64,000 nucleotides of DNA, from NCBI GenBank assembly GCA_023435895.1, contig JAEZLH010000006.1:1-64000 (forward strand). Direction: 5' to 3'. Below the pieces are notes generated by a model. The model had not been told where the DNA came from and made no database searches. It saw only the letters and a program-made list of their open reading frames with translations. The first letter of the stretch is position 1, and every line of letters starts with the position of its first letter. The stretch comes from Bacillota bacterium. GTDB lineage: Bacteria > Bacillota > Clostridia > Lachnospirales > Lachnospiraceae. The translations under genes were made by a program, and so were the position numbers. This document shows, piece after piece, positions 1-8,312 of this stretch.

Positions 1-174
1 AAGAGGCCGCATATTTGAGGATATATGTCAACTGTTTTTTTGAATAATACCTTTTATTTTTGTTACACCGTATAGAAAGATATAGCATGTAATACTTAAC
101 TAAATGACATTGGGAGTGAACAGTAACGCCAAAGAAAAACGAGTAATAGGGATATTAGAAAGGAATTGCTAAAA

Positions 175-447
175 ATGTATGTATACTTTATGAAAAATCT
201 CAAGCCTCTCAATGATGAGTTAGTTAAAAGCCATGTAGAACATTTAAAAGAGCTAAAAAAACAAGGCAAGCTGGTGTTATGCGGACCATTTACAGATTAT
301 TCGGGTGGGATGGTTGTTTTTATTGCAAAGGATTTAACGGAAGCAACGAATATTGCAATGTCAGATCCCTTTATCTCCTCAGGATGTAAATCCTTTGAAA
401 TTAGAACCTTGGAAGAAGCCAATGAGGATAATAACTATTTATTATAA
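175..447 (+). CDS. YciI-like family protein
   Basis: A 90-residue protein with the look of the YciI/YCII family: an N-terminal MYVYFM strand, a conserved His in the helix around SHVEHLKELKKQGKLVLCGPF, and the G(P/A)F turn typical of the family's ferredoxin-like fold. Members are small dimeric proteins whose His/Asp pair suggests catalysis, but no reaction is firmly known. A TTG nine bases upstream is also in frame, but it abuts the AGAAAGGAA ribosome site. The ATG at 175 sits about 11 bases past the site and is preferred. It stands alone, about 150 bases before the next gene. Family call is fairly sure; function is unknown. Confidence 0.75.
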   Translation: MYVYFMKNLKPLNDELVKSHVEHLKELKKQGKLVLCGPFTDYSGGMVVFIAKDLTEATNIAMSDPFISSGCKSFEIRTLEEANEDNNYLL

Positions 448-596
448 TGACCTCTATAAATATCGCTGGAACTCTGTTATGTCTTTAGAAATTCACTGGA
501 CATATCATGCATATGGTTTATAATGGAAATAGAGATGAAAGGCTAGCTTAAGGCAGTGCCAGTGATATTTAATATAATTTGAAAGGATGAATTGAT

Positions 597-1019
597 ATGG
601 CTAAATTAACAAAGGATTTTTTTAGCGATAATGAGGTTCTTATACTTGGTTATCCCCTGGAAGATGATCGTTCCATAAAAACGATTCTTCCAGCTTTTCA
701 GCAGAATAACATTGCTGTTTATGCAATGAATGATAAGGCTGAGAAGGATTTAGATGTTAAACTTTATAAGAGTTTTTCAGAACTTCCTAAAGTACCAAAA
801 TGTGCGTACATATATTTGGAAAAGAGCAAAGTAACTCCTTGGATCTCGGTGATGAAAGAAAATGGTGTGGAACGGGTATTATTTCACGCGAAGAAGTACG
901 TGGAGCCAGAGGATGTGGAAGCTTGTCAAAAGGCGGGACTGGAGACAGCTATTGCATGCCCGATGATGTTGCTTGGGTCTGGAGTACATAAATTTCATAA
1001 GCTTTTGGCTGGGGTATGA
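597..1019 (+). CDS. CoA-binding (Rossmann-fold) domain protein
   Basis: A 140-residue single-domain protein resembling the CoA_binding_2 family (YccU-like). The N-terminal strand-loop EVLILGYPLEDDRS replaces the usual dinucleotide-type glycine loop. A mid-protein strand (CAYIYLEKSKV) is followed by a helix and the VERVLFHA strand, where the family normally has a glycine-rich turn and an acidic residue. A second pair of conserved elements (EACQKAGLETAIACPMMLL) closes the fold. The ATG follows GAAAGGA by 8-9 bases. It is monocistronic with a clear terminator after it. The family is thought to bind CoA; the cellular role is unknown. A different Rossmann family is possible. Confidence 0.65.
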   Translation: MAKLTKDFFSDNEVLILGYPLEDDRSIKTILPAFQQNNIAVYAMNDKAEKDLDVKLYKSFSELPKVPKCAYIYLEKSKVTPWISVMKENGVERVLFHAKKYVEPEDVEACQKAGLETAIACPMMLLGSGVHKFHKLLAGV

Positions 1020-1041
1020 CAAGAAATTGTTACCGTTAGTT

Positions 1042-1083
1042 AACGCACATTCTAAACCAAATTGGTTGGAAGGTGCGTTTTTT
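1042..1083 (+). terminator. intrinsic terminator after the CoA-binding protein gene
   Basis: AACGCAC pairs with GTGCGTT, and the inner arms CCAA/TTGG continue the stem around a short AT loop. A run of six T follows. It lies 22 bases after the stop codon. Confidence 0.8.
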
Positions 1084-1293
1084 GCATCTAGGGAAGAAAT
1101 GAAACATACAAGAAGACAGTACAGGAACAGAAGTTAATTCGCGGGATTGGAACTTGCAAATTATGAAAATATATTAGCAAGTCCAATAATAAGATTTTTT
1201 GATCAGCATTAAAATTATCTAAAGCTATATAAAGAACTCCCTTGTGTTATAATAAAGAACAAAAAAATGATTGAACAGAAAGGAAACATAAGA

Positions 1294-2070
1294 GTGAATT
1301 ATATATTGGAGTGTTGTGTTGATTCTGTTGAATCGGCGATTGAGGCGAAAATCGGTGGGGCTAATCGAATTGAACTGTGCAGTAATCTAATCATTGGCGG
1401 TACAACACCGGACGTGAACTTATTTCATCTGGTAAAAGAAAGGGTAGGGATAAAGACACATGTATTAATTCGTCCCCGTTTCGGTGATTTTTGTTATACC
1501 GATCATGAGTTTGAACTGATAAAGAGGGATATCGATATGTTTCATAATGCGGGTGCCGATGGTGTTGTAATTGGAATACTTTCACCGGAGGGTAATCTTA
1601 ATCTGGAGAGAATGAAACAACTGGTTGCAATTGCGAAAGGAATGCATATTACCTTACATCGTGCTTTTGACATGTGCAAAAATCCCATGTTGGTGCTGGA
1701 ACAGGCGAAAGAACTAGGGATTCATACAATTCTGACCTCGGGACAAAGAAATAACTGTTTGGAAGGAAAAGAACTGATTAGTGAACTGATTAAAGAATCA
1801 AAAGGACAGGTGGAAATTTTAATCGGCGCAGGTGTAAGTGCTGAAATAGTCAGGGAACTAATTCAGCATACCAAGGGTTCTTCGTATCATTTGTCAGGAA
1901 AATCAGTTATAGATAGCCAAATGAAGTATCGGAAAGAAAATGTAACAATGGGACTACCCATGTTTAGTGAATATGAAATATGGCAAACAGATCATAGGAA
2001 GATAAAAGAAGTAAAAGATATCTTGGAGGAATATATCGGAGATAATAATTTCGGTTCAACCGGAATATAA
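1294..2070 (+). CDS. cutC: CutC family protein (copper homeostasis protein)
   Basis: A 258-residue TIM-barrel protein. The family opening is clear: LECCVDSVESAIEAKIGGANRIELCSNLIIGGTTPD, then VLIRPRFGDFCYTD, VVIGILSPEGNL, ITLHRAFDMC, ILTSGQ and ILIGAGVSAE in the family order. CutC was first linked to copper tolerance in E. coli. In Firmicutes the link is weaker and a metabolic (aldolase-like barrel) role has been suggested. An ATG 27 bases upstream is in frame, but the GTG at 1294 is preceded at 8 bases by AGAAAGGAA and gives the family's usual N-terminus. The last 20 residues are slightly unusual and are followed directly by the truncated fetA remnant. Confidence 0.88.
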   Translation: MNYILECCVDSVESAIEAKIGGANRIELCSNLIIGGTTPDVNLFHLVKERVGIKTHVLIRPRFGDFCYTDHEFELIKRDIDMFHNAGADGVVIGILSPEGNLNLERMKQLVAIAKGMHITLHRAFDMCKNPMLVLEQAKELGIHTILTSGQRNNCLEGKELISELIKESKGQVEILIGAGVSAEIVRELIQHTKGSSYHLSGKSVIDSQMKYRKENVTMGLPMFSEYEIWQTDHRKIKEVKDILEEYIGDNNFGSTGI

Positions 2071-2086
2071 AGGCTGGTTCGAATAG

Positions 2087-2506
2087 GAAAAAAGCTTTCA
2101 GGCTCCCTATCTTTTTGGTGATACTGTGATGCAAAATATTAATTTTCCTTTTTCAATTCGTAACAGTAAGCCTGATAATATAAAAATCGAAGAATTATTT
2201 TCAAGGTTTCAATTGTCAATGGATTATTTGAAAAAAGATGTAAGGAATTTGTCAGGGGGGGAAAAGCAAAGGATAGCATTAATTCGGAGCTTACTTTTTC
2301 GACCTGAAATTCTTCTTTTAGATGAAGTTACTTCGGCACTTGACTTTGAAAATTCAAAAATTGTAGAGAGGCTGATTAATTCTGCAAATAAAGAAGGTAT
2401 GACTATTATGTGGGTAACTCATAATATGGAACAAAGTCGAATATATGCAAATAAAGTGATGATAATCGAGGCAGGCAAACTGAAATTTCTGGAGGTTATT
2501 AAATGA
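2087..2506 (+). pseudogene. FetA/YbbL-type ABC ATPase missing its Walker A half
   Basis: The open frame runs from just after an in-frame stop (2084-2086) and could start only at GTG 2126 or ATG 2129. The decoded sequence begins at the Q-loop (FQAPYLFGDTVMQNI), then has the ABC signature LSGGEKQRIALIRSL, Walker B ILLLDEVTSALD and the H-switch WVTHN. About 80-90 N-terminal residues with the Walker A loop are absent, and there is no room for them because cutC ends at 2070. The coding extends 5' of any start codon, so the gene was probably truncated by deletion. The permease gene overlaps its end in ATGA. It probably cannot hydrolyse ATP. A very short expressed C-terminal fragment cannot be excluded. 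Confidence 0.75.
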
Positions 2507-3273
2507 GTAATTCAAATCCCATTAGTATTACATCGTTGATAATCGCATCCTCACTGGTATTAATAACACTTTTTTTCTCATACTGGCAAAAGCTTAAATT
2601 TGAGAAAGAAATAATTGTAAGTGTGATACGAGCTATAGTACAACTAATTATAGTTGGTTTTATCTTGGAATATATATTTGGATTTGAAAATGCACTTTGC
2701 ACGACGTTGATAATTCTTTTTATGATCACAAATGCCTCATTTAATGCAGCAAAAAGAGGGAAAGAAATCAAACGAGGATTTATAATCTCCTTTGTGGCAA
2801 TCACTGCAGGAACACTCGCAACACTAATCGTACTTGTCTTATCGAGAACGATTAAGTATGTGCCGTACCAAATCATCCCGATCAGCGGAATGATAATTAG
2901 TAATTCTATGGTTGCAATTGGTTTATGTTATAAGCAAATCACTTCAGATTTTAAGAATAAAAGGGAGGAAGTGGAAACAAAACTTGCTTTAGGGGCAGAT
3001 ATAGGGACTTCTTCTATAGAGATTATACGTGAATCAATAAAAACAGGTATGTTACCCACAATTGACTCCGCAAAAACATTGGGAATTGTATCTCTTCCGG
3101 GTATGATGACAGGGTTGATTCTTGCAGGAGCTTCGCCGTTAGATGCAATAAAATATCAGCTAATGGTTACATTTATGTTACTTTCTACGACATCAATATC
3201 ATCATGTATTGCTTGTTATCTATCCTATCGTAGTTTTTTTAATGATAGAAAACAGTTAATTATTATGAAATAG
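2503..3273 (+). CDS. fetB: FetB/YbbM family ABC permease (putative iron exporter subunit)
   Basis: A 256-residue polytopic protein of the UPF0014 family. It has about seven hydrophobic segments, and the family core is visible: ITNASFNAAKRGK, then PISGMIISNSMVAIGLCYKQI, ESIKTGMLPTIDSAKTLGIVSLPGMMTGLILAGASPLDAIKYQLMVTFMLL. In E. coli FetAB is a proposed iron exporter that lowers oxidative stress. The start overlaps the end of the ATPase remnant (ATGA), the usual translational coupling. Because the neighbouring ATPase has lost Walker A, this permease is either orphaned or uses an ATPase encoded elsewhere. The gene itself looks intact. Confidence 0.85.
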   Translation: MSNSNPISITSLIIASSLVLITLFFSYWQKLKFEKEIIVSVIRAIVQLIIVGFILEYIFGFENALCTTLIILFMITNASFNAAKRGKEIKRGFIISFVAITAGTLATLIVLVLSRTIKYVPYQIIPISGMIISNSMVAIGLCYKQITSDFKNKREEVETKLALGADIGTSSIEIIRESIKTGMLPTIDSAKTLGIVSLPGMMTGLILAGASPLDAIKYQLMVTFMLLSTTSISSCIACYLSYRSFFNDRKQLIIMK

Positions 3274-3286
3274 ATATAAATAACGC

Positions 3287-3342
3287 AAGGAAGTACTGAC
3301 TTATCTCATTTGCTATCGAGAAAAGCCGGTACTTCTTTGTTT
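3287..3342 (+). terminator. probable terminator after fetB
   Basis: AAGGAAGTAC pairs with GTACTTCTTT (one G-U) across a 32-base loop, followed by a T-rich run. The long loop makes it a weaker candidate than others here. Confidence 0.5.
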
Positions 3343-3803
3343 TATGTCCAAACTTGATTCCAACCAAGATATAAATAAATTATAAACGAATTATAAATAA
3401 TATGAAGAATAATGTTGAAAAATCTGCATGATGTATTATAATTAGTTAAAGGATTCACAAACATACAAATTATTCTATCGGGGAGCAGTTATATTAATAC
3501 GATGATACTCCAATAAGTAGAGTGTTTTTGGGTCGTTTATAGGTTACTGGATATATTACAAAAGAAGAAAAGAATAGAACGAATCAGTGAAAATAGCTTT
3601 TTTGAAACAGAGAGTAGTTGTTTCTTTGAACTTGATGAGGACAACCTCTGCATTCAGAAAGGTTATTGGTAATGGGAGGCGATTAGGAAAATCCTAAAAT
3701 GATGATAATTATGACGAACCAACGGGGGAGGAGTTAAGAGTCTGGATTTATTTAGAATATAGTATTTCCTTTATTACAAAATTCTTAATTTGGAGGTTAT
3801 TTC
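3343..3803 (+). other. 461-base non-coding leader region before a chemoreceptor
   Basis: No credible reading frame. Short stems are visible: GGGGAG with CTCC around 3482-3512, GAGG-ACAA-CCTC near 3637-3648, and TTAGGA with TCCTAA near 3684-3699, the last inside a purine-rich stretch ending in GGGGGAGGAG. A long structured leader is possible. I could not match it to a known riboswitch: the c-di-GMP-I core seen at 59985 is absent. The chemoreceptor ribosome site (GGAGG) lies at 3792-3796. Confidence 0.3.
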
Positions 3804-5801
3804 ATGAAATTGATTCACTCACTTCGGTTTAAATTAATTATGATTTTATTAGTGGTTACAATTATACCGCTTATTACTACGGCAGTATTTCAAATGAAAA
3901 GATTTAATAAAACCATGACAACTAATTTGCATGAAGAAGAAATGCAGTTGGCAAGGACAAATGCACAACAGATCGACTCCTGGATAAACACAAAGATTGT
4001 ACAGCTTAGTGCACTTTTAGAGGCACACCCTGAATTCAAAAATATGAATTTAGAAAGTATAATGGAGATTGAAAAAATCATCAATGAGAGCGATTTAGAG
4101 GTTGAAACTTCTGTAGTTGCGGATAAGGATGGAAATTCCATTAATGAAAATGGAGATAAAATCAGTGTTGCAGATAGAGAACATTTTAAAAGGGCAAAAG
4201 AAACAAAGAAGGTTGCAATTAGCGATGTCCTAGTTAGCAAAGCTACGGGGAATCGAATTATTTGCATTGCAGTTCCAATTCTGGATGATAATAATAACTT
4301 TATAGGTGCAATTCAAAGTAATGTTGCTGTGAAATCCCTTGATAATACATTGGGAAAAATAAAAATAGCAAAATCTGGATTTGTATTCTTAATGGCAAAT
4401 GATGGTGAACTAATTTATCATCCCAAAGAGGATATGATTGGTAAAGTAGTGTTTGATTTGAAGATAAGTGATACTACTAGGAATGCATATAAGAAGGTTC
4501 TTGCAAAAGAAGAAGGTTTCTTTACCTATAAAGATGAACAAAATGTAGAAAAAATTGCTGCATTTAGTACCATACCGAATACACAGTGGAGAGTAGTAGC
4601 TATGGCTCCGGTCAATGAGGTGTTCTCAGAACTAAACAAAACAAACGAAATAGCAATAATTGGAGTTGTTATAACATTAGTCTTTATCATGTTGATATCT
4701 TTTTTTGCTGCAAACTATGTAGCAAAGCCAATCAAATTAGCAGCAGAGAATTTGGACGTACTAGCCAATGCGGATTTTTCCGTTAAGGTATCGGATAAAT
4801 TTTTGAGAAGAAAAGATGAAATCGGGTTACTGTCAAACAGTATTGAAGTAATGAGTAGTTCCATTAAAACGGTATTAAAGGATGTCATAGGAGAAGCAAA
4901 TGATGTGAAAGAACATGTTGCAATCTCTTCCAAGAATCTATCCGATCTAGCGTTCCAAATCGAAGATGTGTCTGCAACAACGGAAGAAATATCCGCTGGT
5001 ATGGAAGAAACAGCAGCGACCACCCAGGAAATGAATGCTACTTCAATGGAAATTGGAAGTGCGGTAGAACTGATTGCTGTAAAAGCACAAAATGGTTCCG
5101 AAATAGCACAGGAGATTAGCAAAAGAGCGTTGAGTTTAAAAGAAAATGCGGTTGTTAATCGAAGAACTGCACATAACCTACATAAGAATATTGACAAAGA
5201 TATGAGAGAATCAATCGAACAGTCAAAAGCAGTGGAACAGATTGATGTTTTAACACAATCTATTCTAGAAATTACAGAACAAACCAATCTTCTTGCTTTA
5301 AATGCAGCAATCGAAGCAGCAAGAGCAGGAGAAGCCGGTAAGGGGTTTGCCGTAGTAGCAGGTGAAATCAAAAAGTTAGCAGAGAATTCTAATCGTGCAA
5401 TCAATGAGATACAAAGTGTTACCAAGCAGGTTGTATTATCCGTTAGTAGTTTGACAGAAAATTCAGTAAAGGCACTGGATTTTATTGATAATACAGTAAT
5501 TAACGATTATAAATCATTGGTGGATTTGGGTGAACAGTATTATAAGGATGCAGAGGCAGTACAAGATTTGGTTACTGATTTCAGTGCGACAGCACAGGAA
5601 CTGACTGCTTCCATTCAAAGTATGTCGAAAGCGATTAATGAGGTTTCAATTTCTAATAATGAAGGGGCACAGGGAACGCAAAATATTGCTCTAAAGGCAA
5701 CTGAAGTGATGCAACGTTCAGTACAAGTTTCGGAAACCATGACGGAACTTGAGAATAATTCCAAGAGGCTCATGGAGAGCGTTGAAAAGTTTAAACTGTA
5801 A
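3804..5801 (+). CDS. methyl-accepting chemotaxis protein (Cache type)
   Basis: A 665-residue transmembrane chemoreceptor. Residues about 10-28 form TM1. Residues 35-275 are an extracellular double-Cache-like sensor (DREHFKRAKETKKVAISDVLVSKATGNRIICIAVPI, a typical dCache strand pattern). TM2 is at about 279-302, followed by HAMP (303-357) and a signalling coiled coil. The hairpin tip reads EITEQTNLLALNAAIEAARAGEAGKGFAVVAGEIKKLAENS, which binds CheA and CheW. The Cache domain probably binds a small carboxylate, amino acid or similar ligand; which one cannot be read. GGAGG lies 7 bases before the ATG. The long leader upstream may carry control elements. Confidence 0.95.
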   Translation: MKLIHSLRFKLIMILLVVTIIPLITTAVFQMKRFNKTMTTNLHEEEMQLARTNAQQIDSWINTKIVQLSALLEAHPEFKNMNLESIMEIEKIINESDLEVETSVVADKDGNSINENGDKISVADREHFKRAKETKKVAISDVLVSKATGNRIICIAVPILDDNNNFIGAIQSNVAVKSLDNTLGKIKIAKSGFVFLMANDGELIYHPKEDMIGKVVFDLKISDTTRNAYKKVLAKEEGFFTYKDEQNVEKIAAFSTIPNTQWRVVAMAPVNEVFSELNKTNEIAIIGVVITLVFIMLISFFAANYVAKPIKLAAENLDVLANADFSVKVSDKFLRRKDEIGLLSNSIEVMSSSIKTVLKDVIGEANDVKEHVAISSKNLSDLAFQIEDVSATTEEISAGMEETAATTQEMNATSMEIGSAVELIAVKAQNGSEIAQEISKRALSLKENAVVNRRTAHNLHKNIDKDMRESIEQSKAVEQIDVLTQSILEITEQTNLLALNAAIEAARAGEAGKGFAVVAGEIKKLAENSNRAINEIQSVTKQVVLSVSSLTENSVKALDFIDNTVINDYKSLVDLGEQYYKDAEAVQDLVTDFSATAQELTASIQSMSKAINEVSISNNEGAQGTQNIALKATEVMQRSVQVSETMTELENNSKRLMESVEKFKL

Positions 5802-5822
5802 GTTAGTATTGTTATATCATAT

Positions 5823-5861
5823 AAAAAAGTCAGTGAGATTTTGATTTTCACTGGCTTTTTT
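5823..5861 (+). terminator. intrinsic terminator after the chemoreceptor gene
   Basis: AAAAAGTCAGTGA pairs with TCACTGGCTTTTT (one G-U) around an 11-base loop and ends in a T run. Confidence 0.85.
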
Positions 5862-6003
5862 CGTGGGAAAAATTGAAGGACTACTAATATTTCAGAATGA
5901 AGTCCATAGACCGTCTCGTTTATAATGCTTTCTGTAATGATTTGATGTATAATAGATATCAATTAATCTAGCTTATTAATTTACGTAGAAGGAAGGTGTG
6001 ATT

Positions 6004-6681
6004 TTGAAAAGGATTTTAATAGTAGAAGACGATAAAGCCCTATCGGAAGGATTATCCCTTGCACTGAAAAACCAGGAGGCTGAGATAGTGCAATGTGATA
6101 CCTTGGCTTCTGCAAGTAAGATGGTGGAGTACATGGACTTTAACCTATTAATTTTGGATATCAATCTACCTGATGGGAATGGTTTATGCTTGTTACGAAC
6201 GGTAAAGAGCAAAAGTTGTACACCGATCATTATACTGACCGCCAACGATATGGAGACCGACATTGTTACTGGCCTTGAGATGGGGGCAGATGATTACATC
6301 ACCAAGCCTTTTAGCCTGGCGGTGCTTCGTGCCAGAGTGAATACTCAGCTAAGAAAGCAGCAGTTGATAAAGCCAAATTCCTATATGCAGGATGGATTTC
6401 AATTCGATTTCGACCAGATGGAATATTTTAATAATAATGTTTCAATTGAGTTAAGCAAGACGGAACAAAAGCTTTTGAGGATATTAGTGGAGAATAGGGG
6501 TATAACAATAGAACGGGGAACACTGATAGATCGTATCTGGACGGATGGAGCGGAATATGTGGATGAAAATGCACTTTCTGTTACAATCAAGAGACTTCGA
6601 GACAAGTTAGAAGATACGCCTAATAAGCCCAAATACATAAAGACTATTTATGGAATTGGTTATACATGGGTGGTAAAATAG
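6004..6681 (+). CDS. OmpR/PhoB-family response regulator
   Basis: A 225-residue regulator. The receiver domain (residues 1-115) has the acidic pocket VEDD near residue 9, phosphoacceptor Asp52 in LLILDINLPDG, the T in IIILTAND and Lys in ITKPF. A C-terminal winged helix follows (residues 125-225; SVTIKRLRDKLED, TIYGIGYTW). The longer GTG start at 5998 lies only one base past the GAAGGAAGG ribosome site, so the TTG at 6004 is chosen. The kinase gene starts on the next base after the stop. The inverted repeats before the ABC genes (7527-7620) are candidate binding sites. It probably controls the neighbouring ABC exporter. Confidence 0.92.
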   Translation: MKRILIVEDDKALSEGLSLALKNQEAEIVQCDTLASASKMVEYMDFNLLILDINLPDGNGLCLLRTVKSKSCTPIIILTANDMETDIVTGLEMGADDYITKPFSLAVLRARVNTQLRKQQLIKPNSYMQDGFQFDFDQMEYFNNNVSIELSKTEQKLLRILVENRGITIERGTLIDRIWTDGAEYVDENALSVTIKRLRDKLEDTPNKPKYIKTIYGIGYTWVVK

Positions 6682-7527
6682 ATGGATATTTTTAAGCTTA
6701 ATAAAACAATCAGTCGGTTAAATCAGATGGTAGATAATGCGATGGAGGGAAGACCTATAGAGAGCGGCTTTGACGAATCCAAAGTGTCAGCCCTAGAAAC
6801 CAAGCTATCTCAATTCCTGATGATGAATAGCACAACAAAAACCCAGCTTTCGGAAGAAAAAGCAAAAATTAATGAACTCATCTCAGATATTTCGCATCAA
6901 ACGAAAACTCCTCTTGCTAATATTTTGTTATATGCGCAATTACTCTCAGAAGGTGATCTATCGGAGCAGGATCGGAGTTATGTAGCCTCTTTATTAGAAC
7001 AGGCTGAAAAGCTGAACTTCTTGATTGCTTCTCTGATAAAAGCCTCCAGATTGGAGACGGGAATTATTACAACTTCTCCAAAGAAGAATAATCTTGGTCC
7101 TCTAATTAACGATGTAATAACACAGGCTCTGCCGAAAGCTGAGGAGAAGCATATAACCATAAAAGTTGAAACAAAGGATTCGGAAGCTATATTTGATGCA
7201 AAGTGGACGAGAGAAGCATTATATAATATCGTAGACAATGCCGTTAAATATACTCCGGCTGATGGAAGGATTACAGTATTAGTCAAAGAATATCAACAAT
7301 TTTGTTGCATTGAGGTGATTGATACGGGAATAGGAATCAGGGAAGAGGAACAGGCGCCTATATTTGCTCGTTTTTATCGTTCCCCTCAGGTAAGCAGTAA
7401 AGAAGGTGTTGGAATCGGTCTTTATCTTGCAAGGGAGATCATATTAGGTCAGGGCGGGTATATAAAGGTAAGCTCAATATTGAATCAAGGATCAACCTTC
7501 TCTGTGTTTCTGCCCTTAGCTCAATAA
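6682..7527 (+). CDS. histidine kinase without membrane segments
   Basis: A 281-residue kinase. Residues 1-60 are a charged coiled coil. The dimerisation box is SDISHQTKTPLANI with the phosphorylated His72. The ATPase domain carries the N box (NIVDNAVKYTP), G1 (DTGIGI) and G2 (GVGIGLYLAREI). Usually kinases paired with such ABC transporters have two or more membrane helices; none is seen here. It therefore either senses a cytoplasmic signal or is recruited by the transporter, as in Bce-type flux sensing (inference). It abuts the regulator gene with no gap (TAG then ATG). There is no sign of frameshift upstream. Confidence 0.88.
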   Translation: MDIFKLNKTISRLNQMVDNAMEGRPIESGFDESKVSALETKLSQFLMMNSTTKTQLSEEKAKINELISDISHQTKTPLANILLYAQLLSEGDLSEQDRSYVASLLEQAEKLNFLIASLIKASRLETGIITTSPKKNNLGPLINDVITQALPKAEEKHITIKVETKDSEAIFDAKWTREALYNIVDNAVKYTPADGRITVLVKEYQQFCCIEVIDTGIGIREEEQAPIFARFYRSPQVSSKEGVGIGLYLAREIILGQGGYIKVSSILNQGSTFSVFLPLAQ

Positions 7528-7580
7528 ATCTTTCGAAACTGTAAGATTTCATTATGATCCTGAAAGATTCTCGAAAGATT
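7527..7580. promoter_or_regulatory. perfect inverted repeat before the ABC transporter genes, candidate operator
   Basis: AATCTTTCGA at 7527-7536 is the exact reverse complement of TCGAAAGATT at 7571-7580. GAAAGATT is also directly repeated at 7562 and 7573, an 11-base step that suits an OmpR-family dimer on one DNA face. Binding by the upstream regulator is inferred. Confidence 0.5.
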
Positions 7581-7587
7581 ATAGGAT

Positions 7588-7620
7588 TAAAATCAGTATT
7601 AGTATAAAATACTGATTTTA
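7588..7620. promoter_or_regulatory. 13-base perfect hairpin directly before the ABC ATPase ribosome site
   Basis: TAAAATCAGTATT and AATACTGATTTTA pair perfectly around a 7-base loop and end one base before the AGGAGGG ribosome site. There is no T tail, so it is not a usual terminator. It may be an operator, an mRNA-stabilising hairpin or a translational control element. Confidence 0.5.
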
Positions 7621-7634
7621 AGGAGGGTATCCAT

Positions 7635-8312
7635 ATGGTGATTTTGGAAGCTAAGAATTTAACAAAAATATATGGCAGTAAGGAAACAGCAGTCCATGCA
7701 TTGGCAGGGATTAATCTAGGAATACAAAAGGGTGAATTTATATCAATCGTAGGTACATCCGGAAGTGGGAAATCAACTCTTTTGCATATGTTAGGAGGGC
7801 TGGATCGCCCGACGAGTGGAATGGTTATTGTGGATGGCAAAGAGATTTTTAATCTTAATGATGATGAGCTTACGATTTTTCGGCGTCGTAAGATTGGTTT
7901 TGTATTTCAGAACTATAACTTGGTGCCTACATTGAATGTATATGAGAATATTGTGCTGCCCATTGAGTTGGATGGCAATGTGCCGGATCAGGCTTATTTG
8001 AATAAGATTATAACCGCATTAGGAATTGAGAATAAACTGCGCACTATGCCAAACACCCTATCTGGAGGACAGCAGCAACGAGTTGCCATAGCCAGAGCCA
8101 TGGCTTTTAAACCTGCAATTCTGTTAGCGGATGAACCCACAGGCAATCTGGATAGTAAAACAAGCCAGGATGTACTTAGTTTGTTAAAAGTGACGGGAGA
8201 AAAATTCAAGCAAACGATTGTAATGATTACTCACAGTGAGGAAAACGCACAACTGGCAGATCGTATTATCAGAATTGAGGATGGTAGAATCGCAGGTGGT
8301 TCCCATGCTTAA
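7635..8312 (+). CDS. ABC transporter ATP-binding protein (MacB/LolD/Bce type)
   Basis: A 225-residue ATPase with Walker A GTSGSGKST, Q-loop FQNYNLVPTLNVYENI, signature LSGGQQQRVAIARAMA, Walker B ILLADEPTGNLD and H-switch ITHSEE. The NYNLVPTL and DEPTGNLDSKTS wording places it with the LolD/MacB/BceA branch, which drives FtsX-type permeases that move peptides or lipids out of the membrane rather than import solutes. AGGAGGG lies 7 bases before the ATG. The permease gene overlaps its last 8 bases. Antimicrobial peptide or lantibiotic protection is a common role for such kinase-linked systems, inferred here. Confidence 0.92.
   Translation: MVILEAKNLTKIYGSKETAVHALAGINLGIQKGEFISIVGTSGSGKSTLLHMLGGLDRPTSGMVIVDGKEIFNLNDDELTIFRRRKIGFVFQNYNLVPTLNVYENIVLPIELDGNVPDQAYLNKIITALGIENKLRTMPNTLSGGQQQRVAIARAMAFKPAILLADEPTGNLDSKTSQDVLSLLKVTGEKFKQTIVMITHSEENAQLADRIIRIEDGRIAGGSHA

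Noticed and set aside
3482..3720. c-di-GMP-I riboswitch before the first chemoreceptor
   Set aside because: The GGGACGCAAAGCC receptor strand and the 3' ATGATAG block that define the class, and are plain at 60001-60070, are not present.
4715..5425. 236-codon frame on the minus strand inside the first chemoreceptor
   Set aside because: It is fully antisense to a strongly conserved signalling domain. Its Ser/Ala/Leu-rich composition is what antisense of a receptor coiled coil gives, and no ribosome site is present.
8236..8304. 23-residue N-terminal extension of the FtsX permease
   Set aside because: It lies wholly inside the ATPase gene in another phase. The ATG at 8305 gives the usual 8-base overlap and FtsX start.
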